DNA of 56,057 nucleotides, from the NCBI GenBank assembly GCA_028819295.1, contig JAPPMA010000108.1:10575-66631 (forward strand), in the 5' to 3' direction. Every line of letters starts with the position of its first letter. Within the stretch, counting starts at the first letter, position 1. The position numbers and the translations under genes are program-made. The notes beneath the pieces were generated by a model. That model had not been told where the DNA came from, did not search any database, and saw only the letters and a list, made by a program, of their open reading frames with translations. The DNA comes from a bacterium (GTDB lineage Bacteria > Actinomycetota > Acidimicrobiia > Acidimicrobiales > Bin134). Of the stretch, positions 41,540 to 50,895 are shown piece by piece.

Positions 41540-42349
41540 ATGAGCATCAAAGTGACTGCGCTGCCGGCGGCCTTGGGCGCCACGGTGGAAGGGCTCGATG
41601 CCGATCACCTCGACGACGGGGCAGCGGCCGAGTTGCGGAAGGCGTTCTGGGCCCACAAAGTGCTGTTCTTCCCCCAGATTCACCTGACCGACGAACAGCA
41701 CGTGGCCCTGGGCTCGCTGTTCGGCGACCTGGAGGCGGTGAGCAACGATGACACCGACCATCGAGATCATCACACGGTGGACGACGAGGGAAAGATCCTG
41801 GTGTTGGACAGCTCCAACGAATACTCGCGGGCCAACTTCTGGCACACCGACGTGACGTTCGCCCGCCAGCCCCCGCTGGGGTCTCTGCTGTCTATGAAGG
41901 AGTCACCGCCCTCCGGTGGCGACACCATGTGGGCCAACACCCAGGCCGCCTACGAGGGCCTGTCCGATCCGATCAAGGCGGCTCTCGAAGGGGTTGTCGC
42001 CCGCCACGGCCGGGCCGGTCTGACCGAGTTCACCGATCACCCGGCGATAACCACCCACCCCGAGACCGGCAAGCGGATCCTGTTTGTGAACCGGGGCTGG
42101 ACGTCATCGCTTCAGGGCATGAGCCACCTGGAGAGCAGGTGCCTATTGGCGCTGCTGTGCGATCACATGGAGCAGCCCGAATACGTTGTGAGATGGCGAT
42201 GGAGCGACGGCGACGCTGCCTTGTGGGACAACCGCTGCACTATGCACTACGCCATCGACGACTACGGCACCGACCACCGCCGCATCCACAGGGTCACCAT
42301 CTACGACCCCTCCGGCGCGGGCCCGGTGGCCGCCGCCCCTGCGGCGTAG
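41540..42349 (+). CDS. TauD/TfdA family dioxygenase (Fe(II)/2-oxoglutarate)
   Basis: 269 residues. Iron site His102-x-Asp104 (FWHTDVTF) and His236 (WDNRCTMHYA), with Arg251 in HRVTIYDP for 2-oxoglutarate. Such enzymes hydroxylate taurine, aryloxyalkanoates, alkyl sulfates or carnitine-like compounds, usually releasing a leaving group. It is cotranscribed with the acyl-CoA ligase and ends directly against the convergent mycothione reductase gene (stops at 42349 and 42350, no gap). Confidence 0.92.
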   Translation: MSIKVTALPAALGATVEGLDADHLDDGAAAELRKAFWAHKVLFFPQIHLTDEQHVALGSLFGDLEAVSNDDTDHRDHHTVDDEGKILVLDSSNEYSRANFWHTDVTFARQPPLGSLLSMKESPPSGGDTMWANTQAAYEGLSDPIKAALEGVVARHGRAGLTEFTDHPAITTHPETGKRILFVNRGWTSSLQGMSHLESRCLLALLCDHMEQPEYVVRWRWSDGDAALWDNRCTMHYAIDDYGTDHRRIHRVTIYDPSGAGPVAAAPAA

Positions 42350-43708
42350 CTAGAGCTCCAAGAGCGCCTGTTCGACCACCTCGGTCAGCGCGGGGTGGAT
42401 GTAGAGCTGGCCTCGGGCCATCTCCTCCACGGTGAGACCGAACTGCATTCCCTGGATGAGCTGCTGGATCAAGGTGGGGGCCTGAGGACCGATGATGTGG
42501 GCGCCCAGCAAGAGCCGGGTATCGGGATCGGCCAGCACCTTGGCGAAGCTGGTGGTGTCCTCCATGGCCCAGCCGTAGGCGGTACCGCTGTAAGGGCGAA
42601 CGGCTCGGAGATAGGGCCGCCCCTCGGCTCGCAATGCCTGCTCAGTAGCTCCGACCGCGGCCACCTGCGGATAAGCGAACACCGCGTGGGGAATGCCGGA
42701 GTGATCGGGCGCCCGCAGGTCGTTGGGATTGGCGATGTTGTGGGCTACCGCCCGGGTGTCCTCGTTGGCGGTGTGCTTGAGCTGGGCCGCATGGCAGATG
42801 TCGCCCAGCGCCCACACCCCTTCGACACTGGTGCGGAGAAACTCATCGGTCGCCACATAGCCGGAGTCGTCCAATTCAATTCCTGAGCGGGTCACGCCGA
42901 GCTGCTCGCCGTTGGGTATTCGGCCGGTGGCCAGCAGCAGCACATCGCCGGTCACATCCCGGGCTTCGGTGTGGACGGTGATCTGCGACCCACCCTGGGA
43001 CACGCCGGTGATGGGGGATCCCAAGGCGCAGTCCATCCGCTGGGACACGATGTCGGTGAACGCGGCCGACACCTCCTCGTCCTCGGCCCGCAGCAACCGG
43101 TCTGAGCGGTTCACGATGGACACCGACACCCCCATGGCGTCGAACACGTGGCCCAACTCGGCGGCGATGTAGCCCCCGCCCAGGATCACCAGCCGCTCGG
43201 GCAGCGACTCCAGGCGCATGACGGTGTCGGAGGTGTGGTAGGGAACCTGGTCCAAACCGGGGATCGGGGGGATGAACGGCCGGGCCCCGGCGGCCAGCAC
43301 GATGTGGTCGCCGGTGAGCTGGCGCCCGTTCACCTCCAGCACCTTGTGGCCGACAAAGCGGGCGTCGCCGTTGAACACGGTGATGTTGTCGAGGCTGTGG
43401 CGGTAGTCCTCCCCGCCCTGGGCGATGGGGTCGATGCGCCCGAACACCCGGCCCACGATCTCGGGCCAGCGCACCCCGTCGAGCGAGCTGTCCACCCCCA
43501 AGTGCCCGGTGCGGCCGGCCTGGTGGGCCGTGTCGGCGGCGTACACGAACATCTTCGAGGGTATGCAGCCCCGGTTGAGGCAGGTGCCGCCGAAGGCGTC
43601 CCGTTCGATCAGCGCCACCCGCCAGTGGTCGAAATCGGGGGTCAAAACGCTGTTGCCCGACCCGGTTCCCACCACCACCAGGTCGAAGTGCTCGGGTGAC
43701 TCAGGCAT
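42350..43708 (-). CDS. mtr: Mycothione reductase
   Basis: 452 residues of the flavoprotein disulfide reductase family. FAD-binding GTGSGNS near residue 14, redox pair Cys43/Cys48 in GGTCLNRGCIPSK, NAD(P)-binding GGGYIAAELGHVF, a second FAD segment VWALGDICHAAQLKHTANED, and the C-terminal IHPALTEVVE with the catalytic His438/Glu443. The GQLYIHPALTEVVEQALLEL-type ending is characteristic of mycothione reductase, which regenerates mycothiol. This is the strongest single marker that the host is an actinobacterium. Confidence 0.93.
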   Translation of the reverse strand: MPESPEHFDLVVVGTGSGNSVLTPDFDHWRVALIERDAFGGTCLNRGCIPSKMFVYAADTAHQAGRTGHLGVDSSLDGVRWPEIVGRVFGRIDPIAQGGEDYRHSLDNITVFNGDARFVGHKVLEVNGRQLTGDHIVLAAGARPFIPPIPGLDQVPYHTSDTVMRLESLPERLVILGGGYIAAELGHVFDAMGVSVSIVNRSDRLLRAEDEEVSAAFTDIVSQRMDCALGSPITGVSQGGSQITVHTEARDVTGDVLLLATGRIPNGEQLGVTRSGIELDDSGYVATDEFLRTSVEGVWALGDICHAAQLKHTANEDTRAVAHNIANPNDLRAPDHSGIPHAVFAYPQVAAVGATEQALRAEGRPYLRAVRPYSGTAYGWAMEDTTSFAKVLADPDTRLLLGAHIIGPQAPTLIQQLIQGMQFGLTVEEMARGQLYIHPALTEVVEQALLEL

Positions 43709-43745
43709 GATCAGGAGTGCCAGGCCTCTTGAGGGACGTCAGCCA

Positions 43746-44636
43746 TCAGCCGGCTTGGAGTGGCCCCTTGGCGGTTTGGTCCTCGTCTATGAGCTGGCCC
43801 CGGAAGCTGGGGTTGCGGCCCTGCTGGATGTCCTCGTGGCGCTTCATGATGGCCGGGGCGTACACATAGTCGGTCCAGATGTAGAACTGCTTGTCGAGCA
43901 CGGCCTGATACACCAGCTCGGCCACCTCGGGCGGCTTGATCGCATCCTCGTAGATGGCCAGCATCATCTGTGCCCGCTCTTCGTCTTCAGGGGTGGGGTC
44001 GGGCGGGATGATCGGCGAGCGCAGCGTTTCGGGGCGGTTGCGCTCTGAGGTGATGATGTTGGTGTGTACCAGCCCGGGGCACAGCACCGACACCCCCACG
44101 GTGGAGCCCTGGTCTTGGAGCTCGTTGTAGAGCGTCTCGGAGATGGTCACCACCGCATGCTTGGAGGCGTTGTAGGGGCCGATGTTGGGGTACGAGGTGT
44201 GGCCGGCCACCGAGCCGGTGTTCACGATGTGGCCGTCGCCGTGCTCCATCATGTGGGGCAGGAACACCCGGATGCCGTGGATCACCCCCCACAGGTTCAC
44301 CCCGAGAATCCACTGCCAGTCGGCGGTGGTCAGGGTGTGCATCAGGCCGCCCGAACCCACCCCGGCGTTGTTGCACACCACGTTGACCTGCCCGAACCGG
44401 GAGAAGGCCGCCTCGGCCAGATCGTCCATGTCCCGCTCCGAGCTCACGTCGGTGAGCACCCCCACCGCGTCCACCCCGGCGTCGTTCAACTCGGCCACCG
44501 CGGCGTCCATGGCCGGGCCCTCCACGTCGGCGATCATGAGGCGGGCCCCGGCTGCTCCGAACCGGTCGGCCATGGCCCGGCCCATACCGCTGGCCCCGCC
44601 GGTGATGACTGCTGCTTTGCCCTCAAGAGTGTCCAT
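43746..44636 (-). CDS. Short-chain dehydrogenase/reductase (SDR)
   Basis: 296 residues. TGGASGMGRAMADRF at 12-26, VVCNNAGVGSGG near 90, NTGSVAGHTSYPNIG and the catalytic pair in YNASKHAV; a long C-terminal helical part follows (PEDEERAQMMLAIYEDAI). The extended tail and GVIHGIRVFLPHM resemble actinobacterial lipid- or steroid-related SDRs. It lies 37 bp upstream of mtr on the same strand and is divergent from the 2-hydroxyacid dehydrogenase. Confidence 0.9.
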   Translation of the reverse strand: MDTLEGKAAVITGGASGMGRAMADRFGAAGARLMIADVEGPAMDAAVAELNDAGVDAVGVLTDVSSERDMDDLAEAAFSRFGQVNVVCNNAGVGSGGLMHTLTTADWQWILGVNLWGVIHGIRVFLPHMMEHGDGHIVNTGSVAGHTSYPNIGPYNASKHAVVTISETLYNELQDQGSTVGVSVLCPGLVHTNIITSERNRPETLRSPIIPPDPTPEDEERAQMMLAIYEDAIKPPEVAELVYQAVLDKQFYIWTDYVYAPAIMKRHEDIQQGRNPSFRGQLIDEDQTAKGPLQAG

Positions 44637-44695
44637 GAGCCGACGCTACTGGTTGCCTGCGGTGGGGGATGGTGTCGGAAACTAGGGTTCCCGCC

Positions 44696-45736
44696 GTGAC
44701 CAAGCTCAACGCGGTTGTGATGTACCCGCTGGCCATGGATGAGTCGGAGCTCGACGAACTGCACCGGCGTTTCCCAGGCGTGCAGTTCCACAACATCGCC
44801 TACTTCGAGCCCCATGGGCTGCGAGACGCCAAGGCCAAAGGCCGGGTCACCGAGGGGCTGTTGGCCACGGCGCCGTCGCTGACAGAGGCCGAGAGGGAGA
44901 CCATCGCAGGTGCCGATGTGCTGATGGCCCTAGACCTGCCTCCGGGGATCAGGGATTGGGCGCCACGACTGCGGTGGGTGCAGGCCATCGGGGCGGGGAT
45001 CGGCCAACTGGAGCCGGCCAAGCTGACAGCCAAGGGCATTGCATTGACCAACGCGGCCGGGGTGGCCTCTGCCCCCATTGCCGAGTTCGCCATCGGCCGC
45101 CTGCTGGAGGTGTGGAAGGACATCAGGGTGCTGGAGCGCCAGCAGAGGGATCACCACTGGCAGATGCACCAGGGGCTGCTGGTGAAAGGGAAGACCGTCG
45201 GCATAGTTGGCCTGGGGGCCATCGGACGGGACGTGGCCCGTCGGGCCAGAGCCTTTGAGACCACCGTGCTGGGCAACCGCCGATCGGCGCAACCCGGCGA
45301 CTCCGATCCCGACGTCGACGAGCTTTATGGCCTCGACGGCCTCGACGAGATGCTGTCCCGCTGCGATGCGGTGGTGCTGTGCGCGCCGCACACTCCGGAA
45401 ACCATCGACTTGTTAGACGCAGAGCGCCTGGGTCGGCTCAAGCCGGGGGCTGTGGTGGTAAACGTGGGACGGGGATCGATCATTGACGAGGCCGCGCTGG
45501 TAGGCGCATTGAAGTCGGGACAGGTGGGCGCCGCAGTGCTGGACGTGACGCGCGAGGAGCCGCTGCCGGCGGACAGTCCCTTGTGGGACGCGCCCAACAT
45601 GTACTTGTCGCCCCATTGCTCCACTGCCCGAGAGGGCTACAACGAAGCGCTGATGGAGCTGTTCTGCGAAAATCTGGAGCGCTTTCTGGCCAACGAGCCG
45701 CTACGCAACGTGGTAGACCCCGACCGGGGCTACTGA
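44696..45736 (+). CDS. D-2-hydroxyacid dehydrogenase family protein
   Basis: 346 residues from GTG 44696 (an ATG nine codons earlier at 44669 is the alternative). NAD-binding VGIVGLGAIGRDVARRARAF near 170, the catalytic Arg in VVNVGRGSIIDE, Glu in TREEPLPADSPLW and His in LSPHCSTA. Reduces a 2-oxo acid to the D-2-hydroxy acid, or the reverse. The N-terminal domain is divergent (VMYPLAMDESELDELHRRFP). A 47-codon gene starts 16 bp downstream. Confidence 0.9.
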   Translation: MTKLNAVVMYPLAMDESELDELHRRFPGVQFHNIAYFEPHGLRDAKAKGRVTEGLLATAPSLTEAERETIAGADVLMALDLPPGIRDWAPRLRWVQAIGAGIGQLEPAKLTAKGIALTNAAGVASAPIAEFAIGRLLEVWKDIRVLERQQRDHHWQMHQGLLVKGKTVGIVGLGAIGRDVARRARAFETTVLGNRRSAQPGDSDPDVDELYGLDGLDEMLSRCDAVVLCAPHTPETIDLLDAERLGRLKPGAVVVNVGRGSIIDEAALVGALKSGQVGAAVLDVTREEPLPADSPLWDAPNMYLSPHCSTAREGYNEALMELFCENLERFLANEPLRNVVDPDRGY

Positions 45737-45752
45737 GAAAAGGGAGAAAGAG

Positions 45753-45896
45753 ATGCCATCAGACGCCTACAACGGTGCGGTGGAGTTCCGCCCCTGGCAG
45801 GACATGATGCACGTCTGGCACCTGCTTGCCGGTGTCGCCCCCGAAGCCGAAGAGGGCATCGCCGAGCTGGCCGCGTACATCTCGACTCGCGTCTGA
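45753..45896 (+). CDS. Small hypothetical protein, 47 aa (possibly truncated)
   Basis: ATG 45753 follows AAAGGGAGAAAGAG, a strong ribosome-binding site, and the frame closes at TGA 45894-45896. The product contains FRPWQDMMHVWHLLAGVAPE and ends ELAAYISTRV. No family is recognised. The sequence turns abruptly AT-rich right after the stop, so the gene may be the 5' end of a longer protein cut by an insertion. It is probably cotranscribed with the 2-hydroxyacid dehydrogenase. Confidence 0.45.
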   Translation: MPSDAYNGAVEFRPWQDMMHVWHLLAGVAPEAEEGIAELAAYISTRV

Positions 45897-45978
45897 TGCA
45901 GCAATAGAACTACAAATATCAGATTATACGAGTAATACATATAGCATTATAGCTACTACAAACGCTACAATTTATGAT
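45897..45978. other. Strongly AT-rich island, likely promoter of an inserted gene
   Basis: About 80 bp made mainly of A and T, in sharp contrast to the GC-rich surroundings. It contains several -10-like hexamers (TTATAC, CATATA, TATAGC) and no coding potential of its own. It lies directly upstream of the broken AAA_14/DUF4143 gene and probably served as its promoter. Confidence 0.5.
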
Positions 45979-46576
45979 GTGCCGACCACGCTAACCCCTG
46001 CTGGCTATGTCGAGCGGATCGCGGACTAGGAGATCGCTGAAGCCCTGGAGAGCGCCCCGGTAGTGGTAATCGAGGGGGCAAAGGCATGCGGCAAGACGTG
46101 GTCCGGGAGAAATCATGCTTGTAGCGAGGCCTCGTTTGAGCAGGATGAGCAGGCGCGGACACAAGCTCGGTTGTTGCCTCGGCAATTCTTGGAGGGTCCA
46201 GAACCAAGGCTGATCGATGAGTGGCAGATCGTCCCAGAGGTTTGGAACAGCATCCGTCATATGGCGGATGAGGAGCGCCGCTACGGAAGATTCATCCTCA
46301 CCGGCACGGCCCGCCCGGCTGATGACGGCATTCGCCATTCGTCGGAGTGCCAGAGGTGGTACAGGAACTTTGCCGGGGTGGTTGGCGGTGGAGGTAAAAC
46401 TCGGATCTATGGACGCCATCGACGAAGCCGCAGACACCCTCAACCGAGTATGTGAAAAAGTGGACTACGACTTGACCGGACCTCCCGCCCGCAAAGTAGT
46501 CATCACCGCCAGCGGCTACGGATACGACCGACCCGATGGGGTGGCGGTGGCACCGCTGACTGCGCTGACTGTGTGA
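45979..46576 (+). pseudogene. Broken AAA_14/DUF4143 ATPase gene
   Basis: The plus strand encodes recognisable blocks of the ATP-binding AAA_14 plus DUF4143 family in two frames. The first frame gives GYVERIAD, an in-frame TAG at 46027, EIAEALESAPVVVIEGAKAC with Walker A GAKACGKTW, then PRLIDEWQIVPEVWNSIRHM and RFILTGTARPADD. The frame is then lost near 46340-46385 and the protein's middle is missing. The C-terminal end continues in the next frame (WLAVEVKLGSMDAIDEAADT, then VVITASGYGYDRPDGVAVAP) to TGA 46576. An intact relative has about 400 residues; here a stop, a frameshift and an internal deletion make it non-functional. Confidence 0.8.
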
Positions 46577-46649
46577 ATCGCTATGGCCGTCTCGCGACAT
46601 GCATGGCGCATAACCGTCGTGCCGGCAGCTCAGCGAGCGTTGTGACGGC

Positions 46650-47759
46650 TCAGCTGGCAGCTAGGCGTGCCCCCAGGGTGCGGAGCTGCTGGGTGCCGGC
46701 GCCCAGGGAGCACTCGATGTGCTTGTTCCACAGGGTGTAGCGGTGGAGGGGGTAGTCGACGCTCACCCCCATGCCGCCGTGGACGTGCTGGGTGGCGTGG
46801 GCCACATCATGGGCCCAGTGGGAGGCGTACCACTTGGCGATGGGCAGCCGTACTGAGGCGTCGTTGCCCTTGGTCAGGTCGTAGAGAACGGCGTTGGCAC
46901 ACAGCCGCACCGCCTCCACATGCATGAACTGGTCGGCGAGGCGCTGGGTGACAGCTTGGAAGGTGGCCACCGGACGGCCGAACTGCTCGCGCTCGGTGGT
47001 GTAGTCGGCGGCCAGGCGCAGCGCCCGGTCGACCACGCCCGCCTGGGTGGCGCACAGCAGGGCCACGGCTCGATCGGCCAGCCACGCCACTGAGACGCCG
47101 TTGGCCTCCCCAAGCGGCTCGCAGGGGGCCCCGTAGAAGCTCACCTGATGCACAGGCTGAAGCCGGGTGGACACGCCCGCCTCCATGGTGATCCCAGGGT
47201 CGGACAGGTCCACCAAGAACAGCCCGGTTCCGCTGATGATGCCGTTGTCAGTGCCGTCGTCGAGGCCGGCCACCACCACGATCTTGGACGACTCGGCGGC
47301 GAACTCCACCACCTCTTTGGTTCCCACCATCTTGCCGTCCACCACCCGAGCCGTGGGGCTGGTGATGTCGTCGTTCAAGTACTCCTGGAGACCGAGGGTC
47401 AGCAGGTTCGACCCGTCGGCGCAGCCGGGCAGTTCTCGCCGGCGCTGCTCGTCGGATCCGAAGGCGTCCACCGCCAAGGCGGCCAGCATTCCGTTCCACA
47501 GCGGCAGCGGGGCCACATGGCGGCCCTGGGCCTCCAGCACCTGGCCGACGGCGATCAGGTCGAGGCCGCCGCCGCCCACGTCCTCGCCCAGGCCGATGCC
47601 CACGAGCCCGGCCGCGGCCAGCTCGCCGTAGAGAGCCCGGTCGAACCACTCGTCGGCGACTTCGATCTCCATGAGCCGCTCCATGCCGAGACGGTCGCCC
47701 ATGATCCGATTGGCCAGATCGGCCACCGCCTGCTGCTCTTCGTTGAGGGTGAAATCCAT
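46650..47759 (-). CDS. Acyl-CoA dehydrogenase family protein
   Basis: 369 residues. N-terminal helix DFTLNEEQQAVADLANRIM, GLVGIGLGEDVGGGG, a divergent middle beta domain, and C-terminal REQFGRPVATFQAVTQRLAD and THQVHGG-like ATQHVHGGMGVS. A Glu base at the usual position is not clear. Adjacent, differently specialised acyl-CoA dehydrogenases in actinobacteria often form alpha2beta2 heterotetramers for steroid side chains; this one and its 47778 neighbour may do the same. 18 bp separates them. Confidence 0.88.
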   Translation of the reverse strand: MDFTLNEEQQAVADLANRIMGDRLGMERLMEIEVADEWFDRALYGELAAAGLVGIGLGEDVGGGGLDLIAVGQVLEAQGRHVAPLPLWNGMLAALAVDAFGSDEQRRRELPGCADGSNLLTLGLQEYLNDDITSPTARVVDGKMVGTKEVVEFAAESSKIVVVAGLDDGTDNGIISGTGLFLVDLSDPGITMEAGVSTRLQPVHQVSFYGAPCEPLGEANGVSVAWLADRAVALLCATQAGVVDRALRLAADYTTEREQFGRPVATFQAVTQRLADQFMHVEAVRLCANAVLYDLTKGNDASVRLPIAKWYASHWAHDVAHATQHVHGGMGVSVDYPLHRYTLWNKHIECSLGAGTQQLRTLGARLAAS

Positions 47760-47777
47760 CGCCTTGCCTCCTGCCTG

Positions 47778-48965
47778 CTACTTGCGGCGCTTCTCGCGGG
47801 GCAGGCCGAGGCCGGCCATGCCGATGATGTCGCGCTGGATCTCGTTGGTTCCACCGCCGAAGGTCAAGATCCAACAACCCCGGTACGACTCCTCCATCCG
47901 GTGGGAGAAGTCGGCGTGGGGCGAGCCCTTCTTCAGATGCCCGGTGGCCCCCACCACCTCGGTCAGCCCCGAGTAGATGAGATGCATCGACTCTGAGCCC
48001 CACACCTTGATGGTGGATGCCAATGCGGGGTTCAAGTTGGCGCCCACCGTGGACTCGTAGGCCACCTTCCAGTTCAACAGGTCCAAGAACTCCACCCGGG
48101 CCCGGCACTCGGCCAGCTTCACCTGCACCCACTCCTGGTCGATCACCCGGCGGCCGTCGGACAGCTTGGCCTCTTTGGCCCACTCAACCGCTTGGTTGAC
48201 CAGGTTGGCGATTCCACCGGAGGCGCACAGCGACACCCGCTCGTGGTTGAGCTGGTTGGTGATGAGGCCCCAGCCCCCGTTCACCTCGCCCACCCGCAGC
48301 CAGTCGGGCACCCGCACGTTGTCGTAGAACGTGGCCGTGGTGTGGCTGTTGCCCATGGTGATGAACGGCTGGATGTCGAAGCCGGGATCGTCGGTGGGGG
48401 CCAAGAACATGGTGATGCCCTTGTGGGCCGGGGCGTCGGGGTCGGTGCGGGCGGCCAGCCAGATGTAGTCGGCGTCGTAGGCCAGGCTGGTGAACATCTT
48501 CTGCCCGTTGACGATCCACTCGTCGCCGTCTCGCACCGCCCGGGTTTTGAGCGCGGCCAGGTCGGTGCCCGCGGTGGGCTCGGAGTAGCCGATGGAGAAG
48601 TGCATCTCTCCGGCCAGGATCTTCTTCAAGAAGAAGTCCTTCTGGCGGTCGGTGCCGTAATCCCGGATGGTGGGGCCCACGGTGTTGATGGTGAGGAACG
48701 GCACCGGCACCTGGGCGGCCCACGACTCGTTGAAGAAGATGTACTGCTCGATGGGGGTGAAACCCTTGCCGCCGTATTCCACGGGCCAACCCACCCCCAG
48801 CCAGCCGTCGCGGCCGATCTGGCGGATCAGCGCCTTGTAGTCCTCGTTGGCCTCGGTCTCGGCGTGGCGGATCTTCTCGCGCACCTCGTCGGTCATGAGG
48901 TTGGCGAAATACGTCCGCAGTTCCTGCTGGAGCTCCAGTTGGTCATCGGTCAACTCGACGCGCAT
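47778..48965 (-). CDS. Acyl-CoA dehydrogenase family protein (FadE-type)
   Basis: 395 residues. Domain order: N-terminal helices (ELTDDQLELQQELRTYF), WPVEYGGKGFTPIEQYIF, the FAD/substrate loop FSIGYSEPTAGTDLAALKTRA, WIVNGQKMFTSLA, and the C-terminal ILTFGGGTNEIQRDIIG. It oxidises an acyl-CoA to the enoyl-CoA, passing electrons to ETF. Forms a two-gene unit with 46650-47759. Divergent from coaE, with 72 bp between starts. Confidence 0.92.
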   Translation of the reverse strand: MRVELTDDQLELQQELRTYFANLMTDEVREKIRHAETEANEDYKALIRQIGRDGWLGVGWPVEYGGKGFTPIEQYIFFNESWAAQVPVPFLTINTVGPTIRDYGTDRQKDFFLKKILAGEMHFSIGYSEPTAGTDLAALKTRAVRDGDEWIVNGQKMFTSLAYDADYIWLAARTDPDAPAHKGITMFLAPTDDPGFDIQPFITMGNSHTTATFYDNVRVPDWLRVGEVNGGWGLITNQLNHERVSLCASGGIANLVNQAVEWAKEAKLSDGRRVIDQEWVQVKLAECRARVEFLDLLNWKVAYESTVGANLNPALASTIKVWGSESMHLIYSGLTEVVGATGHLKKGSPHADFSHRMEESYRGCWILTFGGGTNEIQRDIIGMAGLGLPREKRRK

Positions 48966-49037
48966 GGCCCAAGTCTGGCAGCCCCGGCCAGATTAGGGCT
49001 ATCCAGGGTTGACGGCTATGCCGATAGCCTCTCGGCA

Positions 49038-49649
49038 ATGCTGGTCATTGGGCTCACGGGGGGGATCGGGGCGGGGAAGTCCACCGCGGCGGCCCGGTTT
49101 GCCGAGTTGGGGGCGGCGGTGATCGACGTGGACGCCATCGGGCGCGACGTGCTGGCCCCCCGAGGGAGGGCCGAGCGGGAGGTGATCGACGCCTTCGGGC
49201 CGGGGATTCTGGGCGAGGACGGCCATATCGACAGGGCCAAGGTGGCCGCCGAGGTGTTCGGGCGGCCCGAGCGGCTGACTGCGCTGGAGGCCATCAGCCA
49301 TCCGGCCATCAACGCCGAACTGGAAATCAGGCTTCGGGGCTTGGCTGATGGGGGAGAGGCGCAGGTGGCGGTGCTCGACATGGCGGTTTTGACCGAGAGC
49401 CGACTAGGGCAACTGGAGTCGGGGAGGGGCTACACCCAGGTGGTGGTGGTGGAAGCACCTGAGGAAGTGCGCTTGCCCCGGCTTCTTGAGCGAGGCCTCA
49501 CCAAGGAGCAGGCCCGGGCCCGCATGGCCAGCCAGGCCACCGACCGACAGCGCCGGGCGGTGGCCGATTACGTGATCGTGAACGACGGCACTGCCGAGGA
49601 GCTGTCGGCGGCCGTCGACGAAGTTTGGGCAGGGCTGACCGGCGGTTAG
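49038..49649 (+). CDS. coaE: Dephospho-CoA kinase
   Basis: 203 residues from ATG 49038. Walker A GLTGGIGAGKST at residues 5-16, VIDVDAIGRDVLAP with the conserved Asp, and the LID-region QARARMASQATDRQRRAVADYVIVNDG typical of CoaE. It phosphorylates dephospho-CoA in the last step of CoA synthesis. An open frame extends upstream to 48192 but is antisense to the acyl-CoA dehydrogenase. The gene sits among CoA-dependent enzymes but is a housekeeping gene. Confidence 0.95.
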   Translation: MLVIGLTGGIGAGKSTAAARFAELGAAVIDVDAIGRDVLAPRGRAEREVIDAFGPGILGEDGHIDRAKVAAEVFGRPERLTALEAISHPAINAELEIRLRGLADGGEAQVAVLDMAVLTESRLGQLESGRGYTQVVVVEAPEEVRLPRLLERGLTKEQARARMASQATDRQRRAVADYVIVNDGTAEELSAAVDEVWAGLTGG

Positions 49650-49659
49650 ACCGAGCCGG

Positions 49660-50868
49660 TCAGGAGCGGGGGACCTGCTCCCACGGCTGGCCCTTGAAGG
49701 GATCGGGTTCTTTGGGCAAGCCCAGAACCCGCTCGCCGATGATGTTGCGCTGCACCTCGTTGGTGCCCCCGGCGATGGCCATGGCCGGCGCGCCGATGAC
49801 GGCGCTGGCCCATTCGCCGGCGCCGTCTTCGGCAGCGTCCCAGGCCTGGCCGGACGCCCCGGCCAGCTCGATGGCCACATTGGACGCCTGCCGGCTCAAC
49901 AGAGCCGCGTTCAGCTTGGCGATGGAGCCCTCGGGCCCCGGTGCTCGGCCCGACTCAGCCGCCTGGCGGATCCGCATGCCGATGAAGCTCTGGATGCGCT
50001 CGCGTATGTAGAGATCGGCCAGCGCGTCGCGCACCACCGGGTCGCCGTTGCGGTCCCTCTGCCGGGCCTCTTCGATGAGCGTGGCGCTGCCCATGGATCG
50101 GGACATGGCCCCGCTGCCCCCGGCCCCGATGGCCACCCGCTCGTACATGAGCATGGCCACCGCCACGTTCCAGCCGTTTCCCTCGCCCCCGACCAGGCAG
50201 TCGTGGCCCACGCTCACGTCGGTGAGGTAGATCTCGTTGAAATGCGAGCTCCCGCTGATCTGGCGCAGCGGCCTGATGTCCACGCCGGGCAGCGACAGGT
50301 CCACTATGAACATGGACAGCCCCCGGTGCTTGGGCTGGGCGGGGTCGGTGCGGGCCACGCACAGCCCGTACTCGCAGTACTGGGCGCCCGAGGTCCACAC
50401 CTTCTGGCCGTTCAGCACCCACTGGTCGCCGTCGCGCACCGCCCGGGTGGACAGCGAGGCCACATCGGAGCCGGCGCCGGGCTCGGAGAACATCTGGCAC
50501 CAGATCTCGTCGCACCGGATGATCCGGGCCTGGTGGCGGGCCTTCTGCTCGGGGGCGCCGAAGTCGTTCATCACCGGCAGGCACATTCCATGCGAGATGG
50601 CGGCGGGCACCAGGGGCGCCTGGTATTGGGACAGCTCCCGGTTGAACACCTCCAGATAGCTCTTGTCGAGGCCCTGTCCGCCGTACTCCGCCGGGTAGGT
50701 GATGCCCCCCAGCCCGGCGTCGGCCAGCGCCTGGTGGAACAGGCGGCATTCGGCCACCAGCGATTCTTCGGTCCACTCCACCGGCGGCTGGCTGCGGGGC
50801 ACGGCGTTGGCCTCGAGGAACTCCCTGGCCCGCTCTTGGAAGTCCTCGTGGGTGATGGTCATGGCCAA
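49660..50868 (-). CDS. Acyl-CoA dehydrogenase family protein
   Basis: 402 residues. GGITYPAEYGGQGLDKSYLEVF, MFSEPGAGSDVASLSTRAV (substrate/FAD loop), WVLNGQKVWTSGA, a His-rich ISGSSHFNEIYL segment, and a C-terminal AGGTNEVQRNIIGERVLGLP. Long-chain or steroid-type FadE is the closest general class. It converges on coaE (11 bp apart) and stands as a single gene. Confidence 0.92.
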   Translation of the reverse strand: MAMTITHEDFQERAREFLEANAVPRSQPPVEWTEESLVAECRLFHQALADAGLGGITYPAEYGGQGLDKSYLEVFNRELSQYQAPLVPAAISHGMCLPVMNDFGAPEQKARHQARIIRCDEIWCQMFSEPGAGSDVASLSTRAVRDGDQWVLNGQKVWTSGAQYCEYGLCVARTDPAQPKHRGLSMFIVDLSLPGVDIRPLRQISGSSHFNEIYLTDVSVGHDCLVGGEGNGWNVAVAMLMYERVAIGAGGSGAMSRSMGSATLIEEARQRDRNGDPVVRDALADLYIRERIQSFIGMRIRQAAESGRAPGPEGSIAKLNAALLSRQASNVAIELAGASGQAWDAAEDGAGEWASAVIGAPAMAIAGGTNEVQRNIIGERVLGLPKEPDPFKGQPWEQVPRS

Positions 50869-50895
50869 AGACTATGAAAGAGCGGGCGGTCCGAA

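Noticed and set aside
48192-49037. N-terminal extension of coaE
   Set aside because: Antisense to an acyl-CoA dehydrogenase; the CoaE Walker A lies right after ATG 49038, the normal start.
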